Assembly (NCBI GenBank): GCA_019456405.1 | Contig: WJXM01000037.1 | Span: forward strand, 1-48,320 | Direction: 5' to 3' | Source: Ferrovum sp. | Lineage (GTDB): Bacteria; Pseudomonadota; Gammaproteobacteria; Burkholderiales; Ferrovaceae | DNA length: 48,320 bases | In this document: one piece after another, positions 34,163-42,838 of the stretch | Numbering within the stretch: position 1 is the stretch's first letter | Layout of the letters: each line of letters starts with the position of its first letter | Translations under genes and position numbers: made by a program | Notes under the pieces: model-generated | What the model was told of the DNA's origin: nothing | The model's input: the letters and a program-made list of their open reading frames with translations, nothing else | Databases searched by the model: none

Positions 34163-36346
34163 TCAATGGGTTTGCGGTTCAAGAATCAAACCTCCCAGGG
34201 GGGGGAGCGTCAGGGACAAGGATTGGGTGAACCCGTTCCAGGGAATGGGTTCGGTCCACAGTTGTCCCTGGTTGCCCAGATTCCCGCCGCCATAATGATG
34301 GGAATCACTGTTCACGCATTCGTACCAGACCCCTGTGCAAGGAACGCCCACCCGATAAGTGGGACGGGGAATGGGCGTGAAGTTGAAAATGATCAGTAAC
34401 GTGCGGCCATCCCGTGCTTTGCGCAAAAAACTGAGGACCGATTGAGCATGATCATTGCAGTCCACCCACTCGAAACCGGCGGGATCAAAATCCAGTTCAA
34501 ACAATGCAGGATGTTGACGGTAGTAATGGTTGAGATCATGGCTTAAACGCTGTATCCCTTGATGTTGGGGATGTTCCAGCAGTTTCCAGTCCAGTTCGCT
34601 TTTGACCTGCCATTCCCTCCCCTGACCAAATTCATTGCCCATGAAGTTAAGTTTCTTGCCAGGTGAAGTCATTTGATACAGGAACAACAAACGCAAGTTG
34701 GCGAAACGTTGCCAGGAGTCTCCGGGCATCTTGTCCAGTAAGGATTTCTTCCCATGCACGACCTCGTCATGGGAAAAAGGCAAGACGAAATTTTCGGAAT
34801 AGGCATAGAGTTGTCCAAAGGTTAATGCATTTTGGTGGTGACGACGATAGACCGGATCCTTGGAAAAATAACTCAAGGTGTCGTTCATCCAGCCCATGTT
34901 CCATTTCATGGAGAATCCCAGTCCTCCCACGTAAACCGGACGAGAAACCATGGGCCAGGAGGTCGATTCCTCGGCCAGGGTGAGGGCCCCGGGAAACTGA
35001 CCGTGGATCATTTCATTCATCTCGCGCAGGAAAGCCAGGGCTTCCAGGTTTTCACGTCCACCGTAACGGTTGGGAATCCAGGCATCGGCAGCACGAGAGT
35101 AATCCAGATAGAGCATGGAAGCCACTGCATCGACGCGCAAGCCATCAAAATGGAATTCTGATAACCAGAAATGGGCGTTGGCCAACAAAAACCCGCGCAC
35201 TTCATTGCGCCCATAATTGAAGATGTAAGTCCCCCAATCCTGGTGTTCACCCAGGCGGGGGTCCTCATGTTCATAAAGTGCGCTGCCATCGAAGCGAGCC
35301 AGGGCAAAGTCATCCTTGGGGAAATGACCGGGTACCCAATCCAGTAACACGCCAATCCCTGCCTGATGACATCGGTCGATAAAATAGCGCAGATCGTCCG
35401 GTGAGCCGAATCGACGGGTAACGCCGAAATATCCGGTGGTCTGATAACCCCAGGATTCATCCAGGGGATGTTCACTGATGGGGAGTAGTTCAATGTGTGT
35501 ATAACCCAACTCTACGACGTAGGGAATCAACTGGTCGGCAATTTGAGCAAACGTATGAAAATCCCGATCCCAGGGTTTCCGCCAGGAACCCAGATGGATT
35601 TCATAGATGTTCATGGGCGCGTGCAGCCAGTCCTTTCGGGCTCGCTCAGACATCCATGGGCCATCGTTCCAGAGATGGGCAGAAGGTTCCGTTACCACGG
35701 CTGCCGTTCCGGGACGAGGTTCGAACTGGAGTCCACAGGGGTCGGTCTTGAGATGCACATGTCCCAGATGACGATTACGGATCTCGAATTTGTAGAGAGT
35801 TCCGGGAGCAAGGTCGGGCACGAATAATTCCCACACGCCATGAGGGCTCCGCACCCGCATGGGATGATGACGGCCATCCCAGTGATTGAAGAGTCCGACC
35901 ACGCTCACGCGTTCGGCATTGGGTGCCCAAACTGCGAAACGAACGCCCGATACCCCCTCCACTGTGACATTCTGGGCACCCAGCATGGTGTGCAACTGGA
36001 GAAGACGCCCTTCACTGAAGAGATACAGGTCATGGTCACTCAATAAGGGTTGAAAGGTATAGGGATCCCAGGTTTCCATTTCGATGCCATCTTCACGGCG
36101 TCGATAACGACCAGGACGGGGAGGGCAGATCGACCCCTTCCAGCAAAAGAAGCCCTGGTCATGAACCCGCGGGGCTGCTTCCCATTGACTGCCGGTCCAT
36201 ATTTCAACTTCCTGGGCGTAAGGCAGGAATAAGCGCCAATGCCATTTGCCATGACCAGAGGCATGAATTCCCAAGGGATGAAATGGGTCGTGATGGAGGC
36301 CCTGCAAAATTTTTTGCAGGGCACTATCGTTATAATGAGGAGCCAT
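34163..36346 (-). CDS. glgB: 1,4-alpha-glucan branching enzyme
   Basis: GH13 enzyme making the alpha-1,6 branches of glycogen. The 727-aa product has two N-terminal carbohydrate-binding (CBM48-like) regions (HPLGIHASGHGKWHWRLFLP, then GVRFAVWAPNAERVSVVGLFNHWDGRHHPM) and a TIM barrel with YTHIELLPISEHPLDESWGYQ. The nucleophile is Asp406 in FDGLRVDAVASMLYLDYSR and the acid/base Glu459 in LTLAEEST, one position from the Escherichia coli residues D405 and E458. VLPFSHDEVVHGKKSLL and a C-terminal beta-domain follow. It is first of the glgB-pgi-glgA unit and divergent from glgC. Codons 9-16 contain a 24-base inverted repeat (see separate entry). Confidence 0.96.
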   Translation of the reverse strand: MAPHYNDSALQKILQGLHHDPFHPLGIHASGHGKWHWRLFLPYAQEVEIWTGSQWEAAPRVHDQGFFCWKGSICPPRPGRYRRREDGIEMETWDPYTFQPLLSDHDLYLFSEGRLLQLHTMLGAQNVTVEGVSGVRFAVWAPNAERVSVVGLFNHWDGRHHPMRVRSPHGVWELFVPDLAPGTLYKFEIRNRHLGHVHLKTDPCGLQFEPRPGTAAVVTEPSAHLWNDGPWMSERARKDWLHAPMNIYEIHLGSWRKPWDRDFHTFAQIADQLIPYVVELGYTHIELLPISEHPLDESWGYQTTGYFGVTRRFGSPDDLRYFIDRCHQAGIGVLLDWVPGHFPKDDFALARFDGSALYEHEDPRLGEHQDWGTYIFNYGRNEVRGFLLANAHFWLSEFHFDGLRVDAVASMLYLDYSRAADAWIPNRYGGRENLEALAFLREMNEMIHGQFPGALTLAEESTSWPMVSRPVYVGGLGFSMKWNMGWMNDTLSYFSKDPVYRRHHQNALTFGQLYAYSENFVLPFSHDEVVHGKKSLLDKMPGDSWQRFANLRLLFLYQMTSPGKKLNFMGNEFGQGREWQVKSELDWKLLEHPQHQGIQRLSHDLNHYYRQHPALFELDFDPAGFEWVDCNDHAQSVLSFLRKARDGRTLLIIFNFTPIPRPTYRVGVPCTGVWYECVNSDSHHYGGGNLGNQGQLWTEPIPWNGFTQSLSLTLPPLGGLILEPQTH
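36299..36322. repeat. Perfect 11-bp inverted repeat inside the start of glgB
   Basis: GCCCTGCAAAA (36299-36309) and its exact complement TTTTGCAGGGC (36312-36322) are separated by TT. It lies 24-47 bases into the glgB coding region, next to the divergent glgB/glgC control region. Possible operator or mRNA hairpin; coding constraint alone does not require it. Confidence 0.7.
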
Positions 36347-36378
36347 AATCCATCCCTGTCATATTTTTACAAAGGATT

Positions 36379-36390
36379 CCATTATAATGG
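36379..36390. promoter_or_regulatory. Symmetric -10 element in the divergent glgB/glgC promoter region
   Basis: CCATTATAATGG (36379-36390) is a perfect 12-base palindrome containing TATAAT on both strands (36383-36388 on plus, 36381-36386 on minus). It lies about 60 bases before glgC and 35 bases before glgB. Clear -35 hexamers at 16-18 bases are not seen in either direction. It could serve both units. Confidence 0.45.
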
Positions 36391-36448
36391 TCTGCAGTAC
36401 GTAGTGATATTTCATTTCGTGATTGTTTTTTTCTCAACAGGAGTTCGT

Positions 36449-37732
36449 ATGAGCCCCCGTGATATTGCTTCTGAACGATTCATCAGCGTACTGACCAAGA
36501 ACACCATGGCCCTCATTTTGGCAGGAGGCCGCGGTTCCCGCCTGAAGGACCTGACCAAGTGGCGAGCCAAGCCTTCCGTCCAGTTCGGAGGCAAGTTTCG
36601 TATCATCGATTTCCCTCTTTCCAATTGCATCAATTCCGGCATCCGTCGTATCGGGGTCGTGACCCAATACAAAGCACATAGTCTGATTCAGCATATCCAG
36701 CATGGATGGAGTTTTCTGCGTGGTGAATTCAATGAGTTCGTGGAACTGCTTCCGGCCCAGCAGCGTATGCAAGAGGAGTGGTACAAGGGGACTGCAGATG
36801 CGGTCTACCAGAATATCGACATCTTGCGGGGGCATGCTCCGCGCCACATCATCATTCTGGCTGGCGATCATATCTACAAGATGGACTACGGCAAGTTACT
36901 GGCGGCTCATGTCAGCACTCAGGCGGATATGACCATTGCCTGTCTGACGGTACCCGTCGAGGAAGCCTCGGCTTTTGGCGTCATGACGGTCAATACCGAA
37001 AGACGGATCGTGGCTTTCGATGAAAAACCCGAATATCCCAACCCTCTGCCCGAGGACCCCAGTCGGGCCTTGGCCAGTATGGGGATCTACGTATTCAGTG
37101 CCGATTTCCTTCTGGATCAATTGATCCGTGATGCAGAGGATGACACCTCCACCCATGATTTTGGTCATGATCTGATTCCCTGGTTGGTCCCACGCCATCG
37201 CGTCTTTGCCCAACCTTTTGAAGAAAGTTGCGTGTGCGAACCGGATACAGCCCCTTACTGGCGCGACGTAGGGACAGTGGATGCCTACTGGGATGCCAAC
37301 ATGGAAATGACCAAAGTCATTCCTGACCTCAATCTTTATGACAAGAACTGGCCGATCTGGACCTATCAGGAGCAATTCCCCCCCGCCAAATTCGTCTTTG
37401 ACGAGGACGAACGACGTGGGTACGCCGTGGATTCACTGATCTCCGGTGGCAATATCATTAGTGGGGGAGTGGTACGGCGCTCCGTGCTGTTTTCGGATGT
37501 TCATGTCAATGCCAATGCTTTGGTGGAAGATGCAGTGATCTTGCCCAATGTTCGGATAGGTAAGGATGCACGGTTGAAACGGGTGGTGGTCGACCGTGGC
37601 TGTATCATTCCCGAAGGGTTGGTGGCAGGCATGGATCCGATACAAGATCGGGAACGTTTTTACGTTTCGGAAAACGGTATCACGCTCATCACTGCTGAAA
37701 TGCTCAATCAACGCAATTATCACCCCGGTTAG
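36449..37732 (+). CDS. glgC: Glucose-1-phosphate adenylyltransferase (ADP-glucose pyrophosphorylase)
   Basis: Makes ADP-glucose from glucose 1-phosphate and ATP, the controlled first step of bacterial glycogen synthesis. The 427-aa product has the nucleotide site LILAGGRGSRLKDLTKWRAKPSVQFGGKFRIIDFPLSNCINSG, WYKGTADAVYQN, ILAGDHIYKMDY, AFGVMTVN, FDEKPEYPNPLP (glucose 1-phosphate region) and GTVDAYWDANMEM, then a C-terminal left-handed beta-helix with SGGVVRRSVLFSDVHV. The frame is open to 36239, but ATG 36449 with AGGAG gives the family N-terminus. It is divergent from glgB and probably cotranscribed with the two GH57 genes downstream. Confidence 0.96.
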   Translation: MSPRDIASERFISVLTKNTMALILAGGRGSRLKDLTKWRAKPSVQFGGKFRIIDFPLSNCINSGIRRIGVVTQYKAHSLIQHIQHGWSFLRGEFNEFVELLPAQQRMQEEWYKGTADAVYQNIDILRGHAPRHIIILAGDHIYKMDYGKLLAAHVSTQADMTIACLTVPVEEASAFGVMTVNTERRIVAFDEKPEYPNPLPEDPSRALASMGIYVFSADFLLDQLIRDAEDDTSTHDFGHDLIPWLVPRHRVFAQPFEESCVCEPDTAPYWRDVGTVDAYWDANMEMTKVIPDLNLYDKNWPIWTYQEQFPPAKFVFDEDERRGYAVDSLISGGNIISGGVVRRSVLFSDVHVNANALVEDAVILPNVRIGKDARLKRVVVDRGCIIPEGLVAGMDPIQDRERFYVSENGITLITAEMLNQRNYHPG

Positions 37733-37752
37733 GAGCACTCTGAATTCTGCGC

Positions 37753-39462
37753 ATGATGGAAAAGACACGTACCCTGAAACTCATCTTGTGCTGGCATATG
37801 CACCAGCCGGATTACCGCAACGCACTGACCAGGGAGTTTGAACTACCCTGGACCTATCTGCATGCCTTGAAAGATTATACGGACATGGCGGCTCATCTGG
37901 AGCGTTATCCTACTCTGCCGGTCGTGGTGAATCTGGTTCCGTCTCTGATGGATCAGTTGGTGGATTATGCGGAACAATTTCATTCTGGAGTCTGGCGTGA
38001 CCCTCTCTTGCGCTGGCTGGTCACTCCTTCGTTGGAAGTTCTTTCCTTGGCAGAACGCCATTCTCTGATCGGGACTTGTCTGCGGTGTCATGCCCCCAAG
38101 ATGATTGATCCTTTTCCCGGTTATGCACGATTGCGTGACTGTATCCAGCGTTTCCAGAAAGACGAGGCAGAGCCTGCGCTCTACGTTTCAGGACAGTTTC
38201 TGGTGGACCTGCTGGTTTGGTATCACCTTGCCTGGATGGGAGAAAGCCTGCGCCAGACGGTCCCTCTTCTGGGTCGCCTGATGGCGCAAGGCGGAGGTTA
38301 CACTCTGGCAGATCGGCTGGCCCTGAATACGTTGATCGGCGAAACCCTGAATTCGATTTTGCCGCGTTATCGGGCACTCCAGAAGGCAGGAAAAGTGGAA
38401 CTGTCCACGACACCCAATACTCACCCCATTCTTCCGCTTCTCCTGGATTTTTCCACAGCGCGAGAAGCCGTGCCTCATTTGGCTTTGCCTCGACATCATT
38501 TTTATCCGGGAGGAGAAAACCGGGCTATCGATCACATCCGGAAAGCATTCGATGCTTATCATGGACAGTTTGACCAAAATCCCACAGGATTCTGGCCGGG
38601 AGAAGGAGCCCTGTCCACCGCCACCCTGGAAATGTTTGCCAAACAAGGTGTGGGCTGGACCGCCAGCAGTGAAAACGTTTTGGCCAAGACTTTGAGTTTG
38701 ACCTGGGAACAGGATACTCCGTCTAAAGAACAGTGGCTTTATCAACCCTATCTGTTCAAAACCGAAGGCCATGAGTTGCGAATTTTTTTCCGGGATGACC
38801 AACTTTCGGATCGAATCGGGTTTGAGTATGCGCAATGGGATGGCAAAAACGCGGCCGAAGACTTCATTCATCAACTGGAAAGGATTCTGGAATCTACGCC
38901 TGAAGACCAGGATCCGGTGGTCACGGTCATTCTGGATGGGGAAAATGCTTGGGAATACTATCCTTACAACGGTTACTACTTCCTCGATTACCTTTATCAA
39001 GCGCTGGATTCTCACCCTGTGATACGCCCCGTCACTTTTAGTACCCTGTGTCAGCAGTTTGATGGAATGGATTTGCCTGTCCTGAAACAGGTGGTGGCAG
39101 GCAGTTGGGTTTACGGATCTTTGACCACATGGATGGGTAATCCCGACAAGAATGCGGCCTGGGACCTACTGGTAGAGGCCAAGGTGGCCTATGATCGAGT
39201 CCTTCCTACCCTGTCTCCCGAGCAACAGCATAAAGTCAGTCATCAACTGGCTGTATGCGAAGGATCTGATTGGTTCTGGTGGTTTGGAGATTACAACTCG
39301 GCCGAGAGTGTCCAATTATTTGACCGACTCTATCGTCTGAACTTGACGACTCTTTATCAACTTCTGTCCCTTGACCCTCCCCGCGTTCTGTCCCTTCCTT
39401 TCAGCCGGGGAAGTCGCAGTCAGGATGCGGGAGGTGCCATGCGCCGTAACATTCATCTCTGA
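37753..39462 (+). CDS. Glycoside hydrolase family 57, amylopullulanase-like
   Basis: 569-aa alpha-glucan hydrolase or transferase. GH57 motifs are visible in order: CWHMHQPDYRN near residues 13-22 (motif 1), the nucleophile Glu284 in GFWPGEGALS (motif 3), and Asp395 in ILDGENAWEYYPYNG (motif 4). The GEG and LDGENAWE forms are those of the amylopullulanase branch, which can cut alpha-1,6 as well as alpha-1,4 bonds. No signal peptide is present, so it acts in the cytoplasm. A debranching role for glycogen is plausible because no glgX lies in the window; this is inference. The ribosome site is weak (GGAG 18 bases upstream). It follows glgC by 20 bases. Confidence 0.85.
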   Translation: MMEKTRTLKLILCWHMHQPDYRNALTREFELPWTYLHALKDYTDMAAHLERYPTLPVVVNLVPSLMDQLVDYAEQFHSGVWRDPLLRWLVTPSLEVLSLAERHSLIGTCLRCHAPKMIDPFPGYARLRDCIQRFQKDEAEPALYVSGQFLVDLLVWYHLAWMGESLRQTVPLLGRLMAQGGGYTLADRLALNTLIGETLNSILPRYRALQKAGKVELSTTPNTHPILPLLLDFSTAREAVPHLALPRHHFYPGGENRAIDHIRKAFDAYHGQFDQNPTGFWPGEGALSTATLEMFAKQGVGWTASSENVLAKTLSLTWEQDTPSKEQWLYQPYLFKTEGHELRIFFRDDQLSDRIGFEYAQWDGKNAAEDFIHQLERILESTPEDQDPVVTVILDGENAWEYYPYNGYYFLDYLYQALDSHPVIRPVTFSTLCQQFDGMDLPVLKQVVAGSWVYGSLTTWMGNPDKNAAWDLLVEAKVAYDRVLPTLSPEQQHKVSHQLAVCEGSDWFWWFGDYNSAESVQLFDRLYRLNLTTLYQLLSLDPPRVLSLPFSRGSRSQDAGGAMRRNIHL

Positions 39463-39473
39463 ACGAGTCTGTC

Positions 39474-41483
39474 ATGCCAAAAAAAATCGCTTTCCTGATG
39501 GGGGTCCATGCACATCAACCCGTCGGCAACTTCCCTTCTGTCCTTGTCGATGCCTATCGGCGGTGTTATGGTCCTTTTTTGCGCTTGATGGCCCGTTTTC
39601 CGGAATTTCCCTTTGCCCTGCACGTCAGTGGTTGGTTACTGGACCAATGGTTGATCCATGACCCGGAAGACATGGAATTGCTCAAAATCATGGTGCGGCG
39701 TGGGCAGGCCGAACTCTTTACGGCGGGTTATGCCGAGCCCGTCCTTGCTGCCATTCCAGAGGTAGACCGACGGGGTCAGGTGCAATTCCTGTCCCAACGA
39801 ATTCGCGATTGTTTCGGGGTGGAACCGAGGGGTTCCTGGCTCACCGAACGGGTCTGGGAAACTTCCGTGGTATCCGCGCTACACCAGAGTGGGGTGCGCT
39901 ATGTCACGGTGGACGATTATCACTTTCTTTGTGCTGGCGTGCCTGCAGAGCGCCTGAATGGTTATTTCAGCACGGAAGAGGGAGGGGAAAGACTCGATAT
40001 ATTCCCCATTGCCGAGGGGCTGCGCTACCGCATTCCCTTTACACCGGCCCACGAAGTCGTCGGTTATCTGGAGGGTATGGCACGGGATGATCGCATGGAA
40101 GCCGCGATCTATTTTGATGATATTGAGAAATTTGGTATCTGGCCAAAAACCTATGAATGGGTCTATGAAAAGGGGTGGTTGGAACAATTCATCCAGGGGG
40201 TTCTCAATTCTCCCTTCATCGAACCCATGACCTATGCGCGTTACCACGCCCAGAATGCAACTCGGGGGCCGGTTTATCTGCCCACCACCTCGTACATCGA
40301 AATGAATGAGTGGACCTTGCCAGCCAAAGCTGGAGAGCATTATGCCCATCTGGTGGAACGGGCACGGAATGAACAAACTTACGTTCAGGATCGACCGTTT
40401 TTGCGCGGCGGAATCTGGCGAAACTTCATGATGCGCTATCCAGAAGCCAATCACCTGCACAAACGGATGCTGGGACTATCCACCCGTTTCCACGCGCTAC
40501 CTGCGATACAGCAGACCGCTGAACGCCGTCGTCTGCTGTATGAGACGCAAGCCAATGACGCCTACTGGCACGGCTTGTTCGGAGGGCTTTATCTTCCGCA
40601 TCTGCGACGAGCCCTGTATCGTGCCCTGCTACAACTGGAGGGGGATCTCGACCGGCACCACCCGCGTCCCGCATTGGCCCGCTACGATCTGGATCTGGAC
40701 GGCAACGATGAAGTGATTCTCCAGAATGGCAAGATTCAAGCGATCATTGCCGGTGGTGGTCCAGCCCATCTACTGGAGTTGGACGTCTACGAACTGGCCC
40801 ATAATTTTGCAGATACGCTGACTCGTCAGCGGGAGCATTACCATGCCAAAGTTCTGACTCAACCCATCGAGGCGGATACCGCCACGGGCGTTGGAAATCC
40901 CCACGAAGTGGTGCAGTTCAAACATCCCTTGACTGCCGGGGATTTGATCTTTGATTCGACCCGGCGCGCACTTTTTACCGACTATTTCAGGATGGATGGA
41001 GAACGACTTCTACTGGAATATGACGAGATCCGCGGGGGTGAAACGGATTCAGGGGTGAAATTCATGGGCAGGGCACAGGGGGGGTATAAAGAAATTTCTC
41101 TTCTGGAGCACGCGTTGCTGGTACGCTACGAGCATCCTGACCCTGTGTTCTGGTCAACGTTCGAAATCGAACTCAATCTGGTCATGCCCAGTTGTGATGG
41201 CCCGGCGGGTCGTTTCGAATTTAATGGAAGCATTCCTGGGGGGTTTGGTCAGGACATTGAACTCAACGGAGTGACCCAGTTGGTCCTGCGCGACGAGGTT
41301 CTGGGGGGAGGCATCACCTTATGCTGCGATGTACCCTGTCGGGTTATTTCTCGTCCCTGCCACAGTGTTTCTCAATCGGAAGCCGGGTTTGAAAAAATCA
41401 TGCAGGCTGTGACATTGACCTTTGCCGATTTTGCGGCACCCGCCAGAAAACTGTTGATAACCCTGACGGCATGGTCAAGTTGA
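39474..41483 (+). CDS. Glycoside hydrolase family 57, 4-alpha-glucanotransferase/alpha-amylase type
   Basis: 669-aa enzyme resembling the Thermococcus litoralis 4-alpha-glucanotransferase branch of GH57. The N-terminal catalytic barrel has MGVHAHQPVGNFP (motif 1), the nucleophile Glu125 in GSWLTERVWETS, and the acid/base Asp215 or Asp216 in AIYFDDIEKFGIW. The C-terminal half (from about residue 400, including GNDEVILQNGKIQAIIAGGGPAHLLELDVYELAHNFADTL) is the beta-sandwich domain seen in that branch. There is no signal peptide. It starts 11 bases after the first GH57 gene and would rearrange maltodextrins released from glycogen. It is a different subfamily from its neighbour, not a duplicate. 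Confidence 0.87.
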   Translation: MPKKIAFLMGVHAHQPVGNFPSVLVDAYRRCYGPFLRLMARFPEFPFALHVSGWLLDQWLIHDPEDMELLKIMVRRGQAELFTAGYAEPVLAAIPEVDRRGQVQFLSQRIRDCFGVEPRGSWLTERVWETSVVSALHQSGVRYVTVDDYHFLCAGVPAERLNGYFSTEEGGERLDIFPIAEGLRYRIPFTPAHEVVGYLEGMARDDRMEAAIYFDDIEKFGIWPKTYEWVYEKGWLEQFIQGVLNSPFIEPMTYARYHAQNATRGPVYLPTTSYIEMNEWTLPAKAGEHYAHLVERARNEQTYVQDRPFLRGGIWRNFMMRYPEANHLHKRMLGLSTRFHALPAIQQTAERRRLLYETQANDAYWHGLFGGLYLPHLRRALYRALLQLEGDLDRHHPRPALARYDLDLDGNDEVILQNGKIQAIIAGGGPAHLLELDVYELAHNFADTLTRQREHYHAKVLTQPIEADTATGVGNPHEVVQFKHPLTAGDLIFDSTRRALFTDYFRMDGERLLLEYDEIRGGETDSGVKFMGRAQGGYKEISLLEHALLVRYEHPDPVFWSTFEIELNLVMPSCDGPAGRFEFNGSIPGGFGQDIELNGVTQLVLRDEVLGGGITLCCDVPCRVISRPCHSVSQSEAGFEKIMQAVTLTFADFAAPARKLLITLTAWSS

Positions 41484-41500
41484 CGAAACGAGCGAATTCT

Positions 41501-42787
41501 TCAGAATATTCCGAGCCCGAAGAGCAAGGTTGCTCCTCCCAGTCCCAATAGTTTCAGGAAAATCCCACGATTGCGTGCGTGGTTCCCCAAAATCAGGGTG
41601 TATCCACTTTCCAACAGGATATTGCTGCCCGCAGCCATGATCAATGCGCCCGCACTCTGTGTAAGAGCTAGATCATGGTGGGAATTGTTGAGCAATGACA
41701 TGATGAAAGGATTGATGTCGGTAAAACCAATCACCAGGGCTAAAATTTCTATTCCACCTGAACCAAAATCCTGCAGGACGAAATGGGTCAGGACAGTCAT
41801 GAGCACGAACAGAAGAGCAAAAAGCAATGCTGTACGCAGTGCCAGAGGATTGTCGCTGGATACATTGTCCAGGGCATCGGGGATTTTCCTGTCTGTTTTA
41901 CGTTGGCTGAGCCAGGCGAGACCCAGAGCAATCATGCCCCCTCCGAGAAGAGGCAAGGCACAGTACGGAAGCAGCACGGGAGCCATTAACAGGATCAGCA
42001 GCAACAATCGGCCGTACATCATGCCCACGGCACTCAGAATTCCCCCATGGATCTGGGCGAGAGGGGCGGAGGGGGGCGCCGAGGCTCGAGCCAAGACCAC
42101 AATGGTGGCAGTGCTGGAGTAGATTCCTCCAAGCAGTCCCGTCAGCAGATAGCCGCTTCTCTTGAACACATAGCGGCGCAACAGATAACCTGCATAGGAA
42201 ATAGCGGAAATCACGACAACCGCCATCCATACCGAAAAGGGTGTGAGGGGTACGTTTTTGAACGGGTATTCTTTGGGCAGGAGGGGAAGGATCACTGCAG
42301 AGAGCAGCAGGAACTTGGATAAAGTCAGCAATTCCAGGCGATCCATGGTCGCAATCAAGTGATGGGTCAGGGGGCGGGCACCCAGGATCAGGACCACGCT
42401 GACAAAAATCAGAATCAGGAACCAGAGTGGGAAAAATTGAGAACTCGGCCCATAGGTGTAGACCAGCATTCCGATCAGGAATTGATGGATACCTTTCTGA
42501 CCCACCTGCAATTTATGATGATAGAACTGCACGAACAACGTGATCAAAAATAACATGCCACCGAGATAGAGCAGACCTGTCGGGTTCAGATAATAGAGAA
42601 GAAATCCCAGTGCTGCGATAAATGCATAGGTACGGGATGAACCCATGGCCAGCGGATGTTCCAGGTGGCGCGTGAGAAGATATTCGCGGAATTCCAGTCC
42701 TGTCAAAAATCCCAGGCAGACCACCAGCAGGAAACGAGTGCCAAGTTGAGAGGACAGTTCCAGAAGGAAAAGATGTAGTTGAGACAT
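41501..42787 (-). CDS. MgtC/SapB-type membrane protein with DUF4010
   Basis: 428-aa polytopic inner-membrane protein with about 11-12 hydrophobic segments. The N-terminal part (FLLVVCLGFLTGLEFREYL, then SSRTYAFIAALGFLLYYL) matches the MgtC/SapB region, where G-L-E-R-E normally occurs. The C-terminal part (DUF4010) includes YLLTGLLGGIYSSTATIVVLAR and IEILALVIGFTDINPFIMSLL. Family members are annotated as possible magnesium- or acid-stress related, but function is not established. ATG 42787 is used; a TTG at 42802 is in frame and neither has a ribosome site. It converges on the second GH57 gene and diverges from the next gene. Confidence 0.8.
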   Translation of the reverse strand: MSQLHLFLLELSSQLGTRFLLVVCLGFLTGLEFREYLLTRHLEHPLAMGSSRTYAFIAALGFLLYYLNPTGLLYLGGMLFLITLFVQFYHHKLQVGQKGIHQFLIGMLVYTYGPSSQFFPLWFLILIFVSVVLILGARPLTHHLIATMDRLELLTLSKFLLLSAVILPLLPKEYPFKNVPLTPFSVWMAVVVISAISYAGYLLRRYVFKRSGYLLTGLLGGIYSSTATIVVLARASAPPSAPLAQIHGGILSAVGMMYGRLLLLILLMAPVLLPYCALPLLGGGMIALGLAWLSQRKTDRKIPDALDNVSSDNPLALRTALLFALLFVLMTVLTHFVLQDFGSGGIEILALVIGFTDINPFIMSLLNNSHHDLALTQSAGALIMAAGSNILLESGYTLILGNHARNRGIFLKLLGLGGATLLFGLGIF

Positions 42788-42805
42788 GGTGGGAAATAAC
42801 AATCG

Positions 42806-42833
42806 TTGAAAGTCTGTTAAAATGCTAAATAAT
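42806..42833 (+). promoter_or_regulatory. Candidate promoter of the DUF6502-DUF5666 pair
   Basis: TTGAAA (42806-42811), 16 bases, AATAAT (42828-42833). Transcription would start at or very near the TTG start codon at 42839, giving an almost leaderless message. Moderate motif match only. Confidence 0.35.
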
Positions 42834-42838
42834 GAACC

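Noticed and set aside
38188-39015. 275-codon open frame antisense to the first GH57 gene.
   Set aside because: Shadow of a real gene whose catalytic motifs fall in the same bases.
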